This document shows positions 51,471 through 62,803 of a stretch of 64,000 nt of DNA, in pieces. Source of the DNA: Schlegelella_A sp036263655 (GTDB taxonomy: Bacteria > Pseudomonadota > Gammaproteobacteria > Burkholderiales > Burkholderiaceae_C); NCBI GenBank assembly GCA_036263655.1, contig DATAGP010000039.1:30650-94649 (forward strand). Direction: 5' to 3'. A program made the position numbers and the translations under genes. Under the pieces are notes generated by a model. That model worked only from the letters and a program-made list of their open reading frames with translations, was not told the origin of the DNA and searched no databases. The first letter of the stretch is position 1, and each line of letters starts with the position of its first letter.

Positions 51471-53603
51471 ATGAACAGGGACAAGGCCAAGGTCAGGCAG
51501 ATCCTCGACGCCGTCAAGGCGAGCGGGCGCGAGTCGCTCACCGCCCCCGAGGGCAAGATCGTCTGCGACGCCTATGGCATCGCGGTGCCGGGCGAGGGCG
51601 TCGCCGGCAGCGCCGCCGAGGCGGCCCAGCTCGCCGCGAAGATGGGCTTTCCGGTCGTGATGAAGATCGTCTCGCCCGACATCCTGCACAAGACCGAGGC
51701 CGGCGGCGTCATCGTCGGCCTCCAGAGCGCCGACGAGGCGCAGAGCGCGTACGACCAGATCCTTGCCAGCGCGAAGAAGTACAAGGCCGACGCCAAGATC
51801 GACGGCGTCCAGGTGCAGCAGATGCTGAAGGGCGGCCAGGAGGTGATCGTCGGCGCAGTCACCGACGGCAGCTTCGGCAAGCTGGTCGCCTTCGGCCTCG
51901 GCGGCGTGCTCGTCGAGGTGCTGAAGGACATCACCTTCCGCCTCGCGCCTGCGACGCGGGACGATGCGCTCTCCATGCTCGACGGCATCCAGGCGGCGGA
52001 GATGCTGAAGGGCGTCCGCGGCGGCGAGGCGGTGAATCGCGAGGCGCTCGCCAGTCTGATCGTCGGCGTCAGCGAGCTTGTCAGCGACTTCCCGGAAATC
52101 TCCGAGATGGACCTCAACCCGGTGTTCGCCAGTGCCCAGGGCGCGATCGCCGCCGACGTGCGCATCGTCGTCGACTTCGACCAGAAGCCTGCACGCTACC
52201 GCCCGCCCGAGGCCGACGTCGTCGTCTCGATGAACCGGATCATGAAGCCGCGGGCGGTCGCCGTGATCGGCGCTTCCGACGAGGCCGGCAAGATCGGCAA
52301 CTCGGTGATGAAGAACCTGATCAACGGTGGGTACCAGGGGGAGATCTATCCGATCCATCCCAAGTCGTCCGAGATCATGGGCCACAAGGCCTACAAGAGC
52401 GTGAAGGACGTGCCGGGCGAGATCGACGCGGCCGTGTTCGCGATCCCCGCCAAGCTCGTGGCCGGCGCCCTGACCGAGTGCGGCGAGAAGAAGATCGCGG
52501 GCGCGATCCTCATCCCCTCGGGCTTCGCGGAAACCGGCAATCACGAAGGGCAGCAGGAGCTCGTCGAGATCGGCCGCAAGTACAACATCCGGATGATGGG
52601 GCCGAACATCTACGGCTTCTACTACACGCCGGCGAACCTCTGCGCGACCTTCTGCACCGCCTACGACGTCAAGGGCTCGACGGCGCTGTCGTCGCAGTCC
52701 GGCGGCATCGGCATGGCGATCATCGGCTTCTCGCGCTCGGCCAAGATGGGCGTCTCGGCGATCGTCGGACTCGGCAACAAGAGCGACATCGACGAGGACG
52801 ACCTGCTGCTCTATTTCGAGCAGGACGAGAACACCAACGTGATCGCCCAGCACTGCGAGGATCTGAAGGACGGTCGCGCCTTTGCCGAAGTGGCCAAGCG
52901 CGTCTCGAAGAAGAAGCCGGTGATCATGCTCAAGGCCGGCCGCACGTCGCTCGGCGCGGCGGCGGCGAGCTCGCACACCGGCGCGCTGGCCGGCAACGAC
53001 AAGGTCTACGAGGACGTGCTGCGCCAGTCGGGCGTGATCCGGGCCCGCTCGCTCCGCGACCTGCTCGATTTCGCGCGCGGCGTGCCGATGCTGCCGACGC
53101 CCAGGGGCGAGAACATCGTCATCATCACCGGCGCCGGCGGCTCGGGCGTGCTGCTTTCCGACGCGTGCGTCGACAACGGCCTGAAGCTTCTGAAGCCGAT
53201 GCCGGCGGACCTCGACGCGGCGTTCCGCAAGTTCATCCCGCCGTTCGGCGCGGCGGGCAACCCGGTCGACATCACGGGCGGGGAGCCGCCGATCACCTAC
53301 ATGAACACGGTGCGCCTCGGCCTCGAGGACGAGCGCATCCACGCGCTCATCCTCGGCTACTGGCACACGATCGTGACGCCGCCGATGGTCTTCGCGAGGA
53401 ACATGGTGCAGGTGGTCGAGGAGATGAAGGCCAAGGGCATCGTCAAGCCGATCGTCGCTTCGCTCGCCGGTGACGTCGAGGTCGAGGAGGCCGCGCAGTA
53501 CCTGTACGAGCACGGCATCCCCGCGTATGCGTACTCGACCGAGATCCCGGTCGCGGTGCTCGGCGCCAAGTACCAGTGGGCGCGCGGGGCCGGCCTCCTT
53601 TGA
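51471..53603 (+). CDS. ADP(NDP)-forming acyl-CoA ligase with beta-alpha domain order
   Basis: 710 residues. Residues 1-235 are an ATP-grasp domain (PVVMKIVSPDILHKTEAGGVIVGL, FGLGGVLVEVLKDITFRLAP); residues about 250-380 a CoA-binding Rossmann domain (RAVAVIGASDEAGKIGNSVMKNL); the rest the ligase domain with SSQSGGIG and SSHTGALAGND. This is the reverse of the more familiar alpha-beta order. Family members make acyl-CoA from acid, CoA and ATP, or run backwards to make ATP. Here the substrate may be oxalate (priming the cycle) or formyl-CoA. One nucleotide before the next start. Confidence 0.85.
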   Translation: MNRDKAKVRQILDAVKASGRESLTAPEGKIVCDAYGIAVPGEGVAGSAAEAAQLAAKMGFPVVMKIVSPDILHKTEAGGVIVGLQSADEAQSAYDQILASAKKYKADAKIDGVQVQQMLKGGQEVIVGAVTDGSFGKLVAFGLGGVLVEVLKDITFRLAPATRDDALSMLDGIQAAEMLKGVRGGEAVNREALASLIVGVSELVSDFPEISEMDLNPVFASAQGAIAADVRIVVDFDQKPARYRPPEADVVVSMNRIMKPRAVAVIGASDEAGKIGNSVMKNLINGGYQGEIYPIHPKSSEIMGHKAYKSVKDVPGEIDAAVFAIPAKLVAGALTECGEKKIAGAILIPSGFAETGNHEGQQELVEIGRKYNIRMMGPNIYGFYYTPANLCATFCTAYDVKGSTALSSQSGGIGMAIIGFSRSAKMGVSAIVGLGNKSDIDEDDLLLYFEQDENTNVIAQHCEDLKDGRAFAEVAKRVSKKKPVIMLKAGRTSLGAAAASSHTGALAGNDKVYEDVLRQSGVIRARSLRDLLDFARGVPMLPTPRGENIVIITGAGGSGVLLSDACVDNGLKLLKPMPADLDAAFRKFIPPFGAAGNPVDITGGEPPITYMNTVRLGLEDERIHALILGYWHTIVTPPMVFARNMVQVVEEMKAKGIVKPIVASLAGDVEVEEAAQYLYEHGIPAYAYSTEIPVAVLGAKYQWARGAGLL

Positions 53604-53604
53604 C

Positions 53605-55305
53605 GTGAATCATCCGGTCATCCCGATCGTCCGGCTGGAGCCGACAAGACAGCGCAAGCGTGCCGCTCCGAAGGGACGCCGCGTCGACCCGGTCGCGCTG
53701 GCGGAGGTGCAGGCGCTGCTCGGCTCGGCGTCGCGGCAGAGCGACCTGCTGATCGAGCACCTGCACACGATCCAGGACCGCTTCGGCCATCTCTCCGCAG
53801 CGCACCTGGCGGCGCTCGCGCAGGAGATGAGACTGGCGCAGACCGAGGTCTACGAGGTCGCCAGCTTCTATCACCACTTCGACATCGTGAAGGAAGGGCA
53901 GGCGGCGCCGGCAGCGCTGACCGTGCGCGTCTGCGACGGCCTGTCGTGCGAGCTTGCGGGTGCGGGCGAGCTGCTCGAGCGCCTGCCGGCGATCCTCGGC
54001 CGCGAGGTCCGCGTGATCGCCGCACCATGCATCGGTCGTTGCGAGCAGGCGCCGGCGGCGGTGGTAGGGCAGAACGCCATTCCAGTGGCGAGCATTCAGA
54101 CGATCGTCTCCGCCGTGCAGGCGAACGCCACCGAACCCGTGATCGAGGCCTTCATCGGCTACGAGCGCTACCGCGCCGAGGGCGGCTACAGCCTGCTGCA
54201 GGACTGCATCGCCGGGCGGCGCACGGTCGAGTCGGTCATCAAGGTCATGGAGGACTCCGGCCTGCGCGGCCTCGGCGGCGCGGGCTTTCCGGCCGGGCGC
54301 AAGTGGCGCATCGTCGGCGCCGAGCCCGGGCCGCGCCTGATGGCGGTCAACATCGACGAAGGCGAGCCCGGCACCTTCAAGGACCGTGTCCTCCTCGAGC
54401 GCGACCCGCACCGGTTCCTCGAAGGCATGGCGATCGCGGCGTGGGCCGTCGGCATCGAGCAGGTCTACATCTACCTGCGGGACGAGTACCACGGCTGCCG
54501 CCGGATGCTCGCCGAAGAGATCGACAAGCTGCGCGCCGATCCGCCGGTACCCGCCTTCCCCGAGATGATCCTGCGCCGCGGCGCCGGCGCCTACATCTGC
54601 GGCGAGGAGTCGGCAATGATCGAGTCGATCGAAGGCAAGCGCGGCATGCCGCGGCTGCGCCCGCCCTACGTCGCCCAGGTCGGCCTGTTCGGCCGGCCGA
54701 CCCTGGAGCACAACTTCGAGACGCTGTACTGGGTCCGCGAGCTGCTCGAGAAGGGCGGCGCCTGGTTCGCCTCGCACGGTCGCCACGGCCGCAAAGGCCT
54801 TCGCTCGTTCTCGGTCTCTGGAAGGGTGAAGAATCCCGGGGTGAAGCTGGCGCCGGCCGGCATCACGATCCAGGAGCTGATCGACGAGTACTGCGGCGGC
54901 ATGCAGGACGGGCATCGTTTCTATGCCTATCTGCCGGGCGGCGCGTCGGGCGGCATCCTGCCGGCGACGATGAACGACATCCCCCTCGACTTCGACACCC
55001 TCCAGCCGCACGGCTGCTTCATCGGCTCGGCGGCGGTGATGGTGCTGTCCGACCGGGACACCGCCAAAGATGCGGCCCGCAACCTCATGCGCTTCTTCGA
55101 GCACGAGTCCTGCGGCCAGTGCACCCCCTGTCGCAACGGCACGGCGAAGGCGTCGGTGCTGCTCGCCGAGCCCCGGTGGGATCTCGAGCTGCTGCAGGAC
55201 CTCTCGATCGTCATGCGCGACGCCTCGATCTGCGGCCTCGGCCAGGCCGCGCCGAATCCGGTCGACTGCGTGATCCGCTATTTTCCGCACGAGCTCGCGG
55301 CGTAG
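53605..55305 (+). CDS. NAD-linked formate dehydrogenase beta subunit, fused NuoE-NuoF
   Basis: 566 residues. Residues 1-150 resemble NuoE with a [2Fe-2S] site (VCDGLSCELAGAG.., APCIGRCEQAPA). Residues 155-566 are NuoF-like: GLRGLGGAGFPAGRKWRIV (NADH/FMN), DEGEPGTFKDRVLLERDP, ICGEESAMIESIEG and a [4Fe-4S] site SCGQCTPCRNG. The fusion and length match the beta subunit of FDH1-type enzymes (as in Methylorubrum extorquens), not the separate FdsG/FdsB of FdsABGD. It passes electrons to NAD+. GTG start one base after the ligase stop. Confidence 0.92.
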   Translation: MNHPVIPIVRLEPTRQRKRAAPKGRRVDPVALAEVQALLGSASRQSDLLIEHLHTIQDRFGHLSAAHLAALAQEMRLAQTEVYEVASFYHHFDIVKEGQAAPAALTVRVCDGLSCELAGAGELLERLPAILGREVRVIAAPCIGRCEQAPAAVVGQNAIPVASIQTIVSAVQANATEPVIEAFIGYERYRAEGGYSLLQDCIAGRRTVESVIKVMEDSGLRGLGGAGFPAGRKWRIVGAEPGPRLMAVNIDEGEPGTFKDRVLLERDPHRFLEGMAIAAWAVGIEQVYIYLRDEYHGCRRMLAEEIDKLRADPPVPAFPEMILRRGAGAYICGEESAMIESIEGKRGMPRLRPPYVAQVGLFGRPTLEHNFETLYWVRELLEKGGAWFASHGRHGRKGLRSFSVSGRVKNPGVKLAPAGITIQELIDEYCGGMQDGHRFYAYLPGGASGGILPATMNDIPLDFDTLQPHGCFIGSAAVMVLSDRDTAKDAARNLMRFFEHESCGQCTPCRNGTAKASVLLAEPRWDLELLQDLSIVMRDASICGLGQAAPNPVDCVIRYFPHELAA

Positions 55306-55324
55306 CGCCGGAAAAGGAACAGAC

Positions 55325-58174
55325 ATGAACGCCGTCAGCGAAGCCGAAGTGGCCGCCATGCTCGTCGCGTTCGAGCTCGACGGCCGGGAGGTCGCGGCGC
55401 GAGCCGGCGAGACGCTGATCCAGGTCGCCGACCGCGAAGGCGTCGCCATTCCCCGACTCTGCTATTGCGAAGGCATGGAGGAAGTGGGGAACTGCCGCGC
55501 CTGCGTCGTCGAGATCGATGGCGAGCGCGTGCTGGCGCCGTCGTGCTGCCGCGTGCCGACCGCCGGCATGAAGGTTTCGACGCGGAGCAGCCGCGCGCTC
55601 AAGTCGCAGAAGCTGGTCCTCGAGCTGCTGCTCTCGGACATGCCCGAGAAGGCGTACACCCGACACAGCGAGCTCGACCAGTGGGCGCAGGCGCTCGACG
55701 TCTGCAAGCCCCGCTTCCCGGCCCGCCCGCCCTTCGAGACCGACCTGTCGCACCCGGCGATGGCCGTCCACCTCGACGCCTGCATCCAGTGCACGCGCTG
55801 CGTCCGCGCCTGCCGCGACGAGCAGGTGAACGACGTCATCGGCCTGGCCTACCGCGGCCAGGGCGAGAAGATCGTCTTCGACATGGACGACCCGATGGGC
55901 GACTCGACCTGCGTCTCGTGCGGCGAGTGCGTGCAGGCCTGTCCCACCGGCGCCTTGATGCCGGCCGGCGACGTCGCCCTGGCCGTGCCCGACAAGCAGG
56001 TGGAATCGGTCTGTCCCTTCTGCGGCGTCGGCTGCCAGCTCACCTACAACGTCAAGGACAACCGCATCCTGTGGGTCGAAGGCCGCGACGGCCCCGCCAA
56101 CCACGAGCGCCTGTGCGTCAAGGGCCGCTACGGCTTCGACTATGCGCATCACCCGCATCGGCTGACCAAGCCGCTCATCCGCCGCGCGGACGCACCCAAG
56201 CGCGGCGACTTCGAGATGGATCCCGAGCGCGTGCTGGACGTGTTCCGGGAAGCGAGCTGGGAAGAAGCGCTCGACTTCGCCGGCGGCACGCTGCGCAGGA
56301 TCCGCGACGAGCACGGCGCCAAGTCGCTCGCCGGCTTCGGCTCGGCCAAGGGCAGCAACGAGGAGGCGTACCTGTTCCAGAAGCTGGTGCGCACCGGGTT
56401 CGGCAGCAACAACGTCGACCATTGCACTCGCCTCTGCCACGCTTCGTCCGTGGTGGCGTTGCTCGAGGGCATCGGCTCCGGTGCGGTGTCGAACCCGGTC
56501 ATGGACGTGATGAAGGCCGACGTCGTGATCCTGATCGGCGCCAACCCGACCGTGAACCACCCGGTCGCCGCGACCTGGATCAAGAACGCCGCCGAAGCCG
56601 GCACCAAGCTGGTCGTCTGCGACCCGCGCCGCTCCGATCTCGCGCGGCTCGCCCATCGCTACCTGCAGTTCAAGGCCGACACCGACGTCGCCCTGCTCAA
56701 CGCGATGATGAACGTCATCGTCACGGAAGGGCTGGTGGACGCGGCCTTCATCGAGAGCCGGACCATCGGCTACGAGGAGCTGCGTGTCAACGTCGCCGGC
56801 TACACGCCCGAGCTGATGGCGCCGATCTGCGGCATCGACGCGGAGACGATCCGCCACGTGGCGCGTCTCTACGCGACGTCGCGGGCATCGATGATCCTGT
56901 GGGGCATGGGCATCTCGCAGCACGTGCACGGCACCGACAACGCGCGTTGCCTGATCGCTCTCGCGCTGATGACCGGGCAGATCGGCCGGCCGGGAACCGG
57001 CCTGCATCCGCTGCGCGGCCAGAACAACGTGCAGGGCGCATCAGACGCCGGCCTGATCCCGATGATGCTGCCCGACTATCAGCATGTCAGCGACCCGGCG
57101 GTCCGGGCCCGCTTCGAGCGCGCCTGGCAGCTGCCGGAGGGCACGCTCGACACGAAGCCGGGCCTGACCGTCGTCGAGGTGATGCACGCGATCAAGAGCG
57201 GCGGCATCCGCGGCATGTACATCATGGGCGAGAACCCGGCGATGTCGGACCCGGACGCCAACCACGCGCGCGAGGCGCTCGCCGCCCTCGAGCACCTGGT
57301 GGTGCAGGACATCTTCCTGACCGAGACCGCCTACCTGGCCGACGTGATCCTGCCGGCGAGCGCCTTCCCCGAGAAGACGGGCAGCTTCACGAACACCGAC
57401 CGGCTGGTGCAGATCGGCCGGCAGGCCATCGATCCGCCGGGCGACGCGCGCCAGGACCTCTGGCTTATCCAGCAGATCGCGCGCCAGCTCGGCCTCGACT
57501 GGCCCATCGCGCCGGCGTCGGAGGTGTTCAACGAGATGAGGAAGACGATGCCCAGCATCGCCGGCATCACCTGGGAGCGCCTCGAGCGCGAGCACGCCGT
57601 CACGTACCCGTGCCGCGAGGAAGGGGACCCGGGACAGTCGGTCGTCTTCGTCGACGACTTCCCGCGCGAGAGCGGGCGCGCCCGCTTCGTTCCCGCCGAC
57701 ATCATCCCCGCCGACGAGCGGCCGGACGCCGACTACCCGATGGTGCTCATCACCGGCCGCCAGCTCGAGCACTGGCACACCGGCAGCATGAGCCGGCGCG
57801 CCGCGGCGCTCGATGCGCTCGAGCCGGACCCGGTCGCGTCGGTGCATCCGCAGGACCTCGCCGGGATGGGCGCCCAGCCGGGCGACCTCGTCACCATCGA
57901 GTCGCGACGCGGCAAGGTCACGCTCTACGCCCGGGCCGACGACGGCTCGCCCCCGGGCGCGGTGTTCGTTCCCTTCTGCTACTACGAGGCGGCGATCAAC
58001 CGCCTCACCAACGCCGCCCTGGATCCGTTCGCGAAGATCCCGGAATTCAAGTACTGCGCCGTCCGTGTCACGCGCGGCGGCGACGCGCCCTCCCAGGGCA
58101 GCTACGGCGGCGGCCAGGCGCGCGCCCGCCAGCATCTCTCCGTCGGCGGAAGCGAGCTCGTGGCCACCCCCTGA
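55325..58174 (+). CDS. Formate dehydrogenase alpha subunit (molybdo/tungsto-bis-PGD enzyme)
   Basis: 949 residues. N-terminal [2Fe-2S] domain (CYCEGMEEVGNCRACVVE, then SCC), two [4Fe-4S] sites starting at Cys153 (CIQCTRCVRACRDE) and Cys196 (CVSCGECVQACPTG), the cofactor-domain cluster from Cys230 (CPFCGVGCQLTYNV), and catalytic Cys371 in CTRLCHASSVV (cysteine, not selenocysteine). The C-terminal domain includes TGRQLEHWHTGSMSRR. It oxidises formate to CO2 and feeds the NuoEF-like beta subunit 20 nt upstream. Cytoplasmic, no Tat signal. Metal (Mo or W) undecided. Confidence 0.95.
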   Translation: MNAVSEAEVAAMLVAFELDGREVAARAGETLIQVADREGVAIPRLCYCEGMEEVGNCRACVVEIDGERVLAPSCCRVPTAGMKVSTRSSRALKSQKLVLELLLSDMPEKAYTRHSELDQWAQALDVCKPRFPARPPFETDLSHPAMAVHLDACIQCTRCVRACRDEQVNDVIGLAYRGQGEKIVFDMDDPMGDSTCVSCGECVQACPTGALMPAGDVALAVPDKQVESVCPFCGVGCQLTYNVKDNRILWVEGRDGPANHERLCVKGRYGFDYAHHPHRLTKPLIRRADAPKRGDFEMDPERVLDVFREASWEEALDFAGGTLRRIRDEHGAKSLAGFGSAKGSNEEAYLFQKLVRTGFGSNNVDHCTRLCHASSVVALLEGIGSGAVSNPVMDVMKADVVILIGANPTVNHPVAATWIKNAAEAGTKLVVCDPRRSDLARLAHRYLQFKADTDVALLNAMMNVIVTEGLVDAAFIESRTIGYEELRVNVAGYTPELMAPICGIDAETIRHVARLYATSRASMILWGMGISQHVHGTDNARCLIALALMTGQIGRPGTGLHPLRGQNNVQGASDAGLIPMMLPDYQHVSDPAVRARFERAWQLPEGTLDTKPGLTVVEVMHAIKSGGIRGMYIMGENPAMSDPDANHAREALAALEHLVVQDIFLTETAYLADVILPASAFPEKTGSFTNTDRLVQIGRQAIDPPGDARQDLWLIQQIARQLGLDWPIAPASEVFNEMRKTMPSIAGITWERLEREHAVTYPCREEGDPGQSVVFVDDFPRESGRARFVPADIIPADERPDADYPMVLITGRQLEHWHTGSMSRRAAALDALEPDPVASVHPQDLAGMGAQPGDLVTIESRRGKVTLYARADDGSPPGAVFVPFCYYEAAINRLTNAALDPFAKIPEFKYCAVRVTRGGDAPSQGSYGGGQARARQHLSVGGSELVATP

Positions 58175-58309
58175 GCGCGACGCATAAGCTGGCGGTGATC
58201 GTTCGCATCAAACAGTTTGACTGTCATTCGCGACCGCACATGACTACATTGGGTTCCTGGCCCATGTGCCGGCCCGCCGTTCCAGGGCCGGCGGTTCGAG
58301 GAGATCGCC

Positions 58310-58645
58310 ATGACCCCGCAGACCCCGTCCACCCGAAGCACCGCGCCCGCGCTCGAAGTCGAGCGCAGTGCCTATAACGCCGCTTTCTACGAGCTCGGCC
58401 TTGGCTGGCACTGGAGCGCGGACACCTTCCAGTCGCTTTCGACGCACGGCGACCCGTGCGAGCGCATCCGCCACTACATGGAGCAGCAGCACCCGCATCT
58501 GCTGCGCGCCTACGACGCCGAGTTCCTGGCCTCGGCGATCGAGTGCCGGCTCGCTGAGCTGCGCCGCGGCGGCAGCCGGCATGCAGGGGTGCCGCCGCGC
58601 CATGCCGGCGTCGTCGAGACCAAGGTCGCGCAGACGGGCTTCTGA
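58310..58645 (+). CDS. Small protein of unknown function next to the formate dehydrogenase
   Basis: 111 residues: a short Thr/Pro leader, then LEVERSAYNAAFYELGLGWHWSADTF and HYMEQQHPHLLRAYDAEFLASAIE, mostly helical with many aromatic residues and His. It is not obviously FdsD. It lies 135 nt after the alpha subunit. A TTGACT at 58217 is seen but no -10 at standard spacing, so whether it has its own promoter is open. It could be an assembly or accessory factor; no family recognised. Confidence 0.65.
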   Translation: MTPQTPSTRSTAPALEVERSAYNAAFYELGLGWHWSADTFQSLSTHGDPCERIRHYMEQQHPHLLRAYDAEFLASAIECRLAELRRGGSRHAGVPPRHAGVVETKVAQTGF

Positions 58646-58687
58646 GGCGCTTGCCGGTCTGCGCTCGCGGCCGGCGGCCGAGCCGGC

Positions 58688-59644
58688 GTGAAGAACGCGA
58701 CGCTGCGGCAGCTCAAGGTCTTCGAGTCGGTCGCGCGCCTGAACAGCTTCTCGCGCGCCGCCGAGGAGCTGCACCTCACGCAGCCGGCGGTCTCCACGCA
58801 GATCAAGAAGCTCGAGGAGCATGCCGGCCACCCGCTCTTCGAGCAGTTCGGCAAGAAGATCTATCTCACCCCGGCCGGCACCGAGCTGCTCGAGATCGGC
58901 CGAACCATCATCGCCCAGTTCGACGCTGCCGCGCAGGCGATGGCGCAGTTCAGCGGCGTCGCCGGCGGCCGGCTCAACGTCGGCGTCATCAGCGCCGGCG
59001 ACTACTTCTTCCCGCGCCTGCTCGTCGAGTTCGTGCGTCGTCACCGCGACGTCAGCCTCGATTTCGGCGTCCATAACCGCGAAGGACTGCTGGAGCAGCT
59101 GGCGCACAACCTCACCGACCTGGCGATCATGGTCCGGCCACCCACGGACATGGACACCGTGCAGCTGCCGTTCGCGCCGCACCCCTACGTCGTCGTCGCC
59201 GCGCCGGGCCATCCGATGGCCAGCGAGCGCGGCGTCTCGCGCGCCCGCGTCGTCCGCGAGCCCTTCGTGGTGCGCGAGAAGGGCTCCGACACCTGGAACT
59301 CGATGGCCGAGAGCTTCGGCGCCGCGATGGCCGACCTGCACGTCTCGATGGAGATCCGCAGCACCGAGACCATCAAGCAGGCGGTCATCGCCGGGATGGG
59401 CGTCAGTTTCCTGTCGGCGCACACGGTGGCGCGCGAGCTCGAGTCGGGCAGTCTGGCCGTGCTCGACGTCGAGGGGTTCCCGGTGATGCTGAACTGGTAC
59501 GTCGTGCACCGGACGCACAAGCGCCTGCCGCCGGTCGCGCAGGCCTTCAAGGACTTCTTGCTCAGCGATGGCGCGGCGTTGATCGCCGAATACGTGCCGT
59601 TTCCGCCGGCACGATCAGGAGGCGGCCAGACGCGCGTCTCGTGA
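58688..59644 (+). CDS. LysR-family transcriptional regulator
   Basis: 318 residues. HTH with LRQLKVFESVARLNSFSRAAEELHLTQPAVSTQIKKLEEHAG and FEQFGKKIYLTPAGTELLE, the CbbR-type wording of LysR regulators. The effector domain includes DYFFPRLLVEFVRRHRDVSLDFGVHNREGLLEQL. The start is GTG at 58688. It is the last gene of the oxalate/formate block on the same strand, 42 nt after the 111-aa gene, so it may regulate formate dehydrogenase; CbbR-like proteins often respond to carbon metabolites. Confidence 0.88.
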   Translation: MKNATLRQLKVFESVARLNSFSRAAEELHLTQPAVSTQIKKLEEHAGHPLFEQFGKKIYLTPAGTELLEIGRTIIAQFDAAAQAMAQFSGVAGGRLNVGVISAGDYFFPRLLVEFVRRHRDVSLDFGVHNREGLLEQLAHNLTDLAIMVRPPTDMDTVQLPFAPHPYVVVAAPGHPMASERGVSRARVVREPFVVREKGSDTWNSMAESFGAAMADLHVSMEIRSTETIKQAVIAGMGVSFLSAHTVARELESGSLAVLDVEGFPVMLNWYVVHRTHKRLPPVAQAFKDFLLSDGAALIAEYVPFPPARSGGGQTRVS

Positions 59645-59675
59645 CGCTGCGCTGGGCCTGAATGCTGCCGGCGGC

Positions 59676-59703
59676 GGCTCTCGGCTCTCGGCTGTCGGCT
59701 CTC
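59676..59703. repeat. Heptanucleotide tandem repeat GGCTCTC x4
   Basis: Four adjacent 7-bp units, GGCTCTC, GGCTCTC, GGCTGTC, GGCTCTC, between the convergent LysR and hppA stops. A seven-base unit would shift frame if the copy number changed, but it lies outside coding sequence as called. Confidence 0.7.
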
Positions 59704-59730
59704 GGCGTGGTGCCGAGCGCCGTCCGAGCC

Positions 59731-62031
<2,301 letters not shown>

Positions 62032-62221
62032 GAGAGTTCCTTCCTCGGTCGAAGCCGGCGAGTCGATCGCCTCGTTTTCTGGGCCCGTGCAGATGTCACG
62101 GTCGGGCAAACCTGCGAATGTTAAGGGATGCGGTGAAGCCCTCCGTGTCGCTATGCCGGCAAGCGACGAGCCTCCCCGGGGGCGCTTACCATCGCTACCC
62201 CTTTCCCGGAGCGCCAGCGCC

Positions 62222-62794
62222 ATGAGCCTGCACAACGTCACGCCCGGCCCTCGCGCGCCAGACGAGTTCAACGTCATCGTCGAGATCCCGATGAACTCCG
62301 ATCCGATCAAGTACGAGGTCGACAAGGAAACGGGCGCGATGTTCGTCGACCGCTTCATGAGCACCGCGATGCACTATCCGTGCAACTACGGCTACGTGCC
62401 GCAGACGCTGTGCGACGACGGCGACCCGGTCGACGTTCTCGTCATCACCCCGTTTCCCCTTCCACCGGGCACCGTCGTCACGTGTCGCGCCATCGGCGTC
62501 CTCAGCATGGAGGACGAGGCCGGCGGCGACGCCAAGGTGCTGGCCGTTCCCATCGACAAGATCCTGCCGATCTACGCGCACTGGCAGAAGCCCGAGGACA
62601 TGAACGATCTGCGCCTGCGCACGATCCAGCACTTCTTCGAGCACTACAAGGATCTGGAAGACGGCAAGTGGGTCAAGGTGCGCGGCTGGGACGGCCCCGC
62701 CGCGGCCCGCGCCGAGATCGAGAGCGGCATCGTGCGCTATCGCGACACGCCCAAGCGCGTGCACGACCGGCGCGCGCCGGACCGCTCGGCGTAG
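62222..62794 (+). CDS. ppa: Soluble inorganic pyrophosphatase
   Basis: 190 residues, the family I size. NVIVEIPMNSDPIKYEVDKETGAMFVDRF at the start; active-site motif DDGDPVDVLVITP with the metal-binding Asp residues; YAHWQKPEDMNDL and HFFEHYKDLEDGKWVKV follow. It hydrolyses cytoplasmic pyrophosphate to phosphate. It is divergent from hppA with 190 nt between starts, so the cell's proton-pumping and non-conserving pyrophosphatases are encoded side by side. Confidence 0.95.
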   Translation: MSLHNVTPGPRAPDEFNVIVEIPMNSDPIKYEVDKETGAMFVDRFMSTAMHYPCNYGYVPQTLCDDGDPVDVLVITPFPLPPGTVVTCRAIGVLSMEDEAGGDAKVLAVPIDKILPIYAHWQKPEDMNDLRLRTIQHFFEHYKDLEDGKWVKVRGWDGPAAARAEIESGIVRYRDTPKRVHDRRAPDRSA

Positions 62795-62803
62795 CTCGCC
62801 TCG

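Noticed and set aside
58217..58250. TTGACT and TACATT as a sigma-70 promoter of the 111-aa gene
   Set aside because: The spacing is 22 bp, too long for a standard promoter; kept only as a remark.
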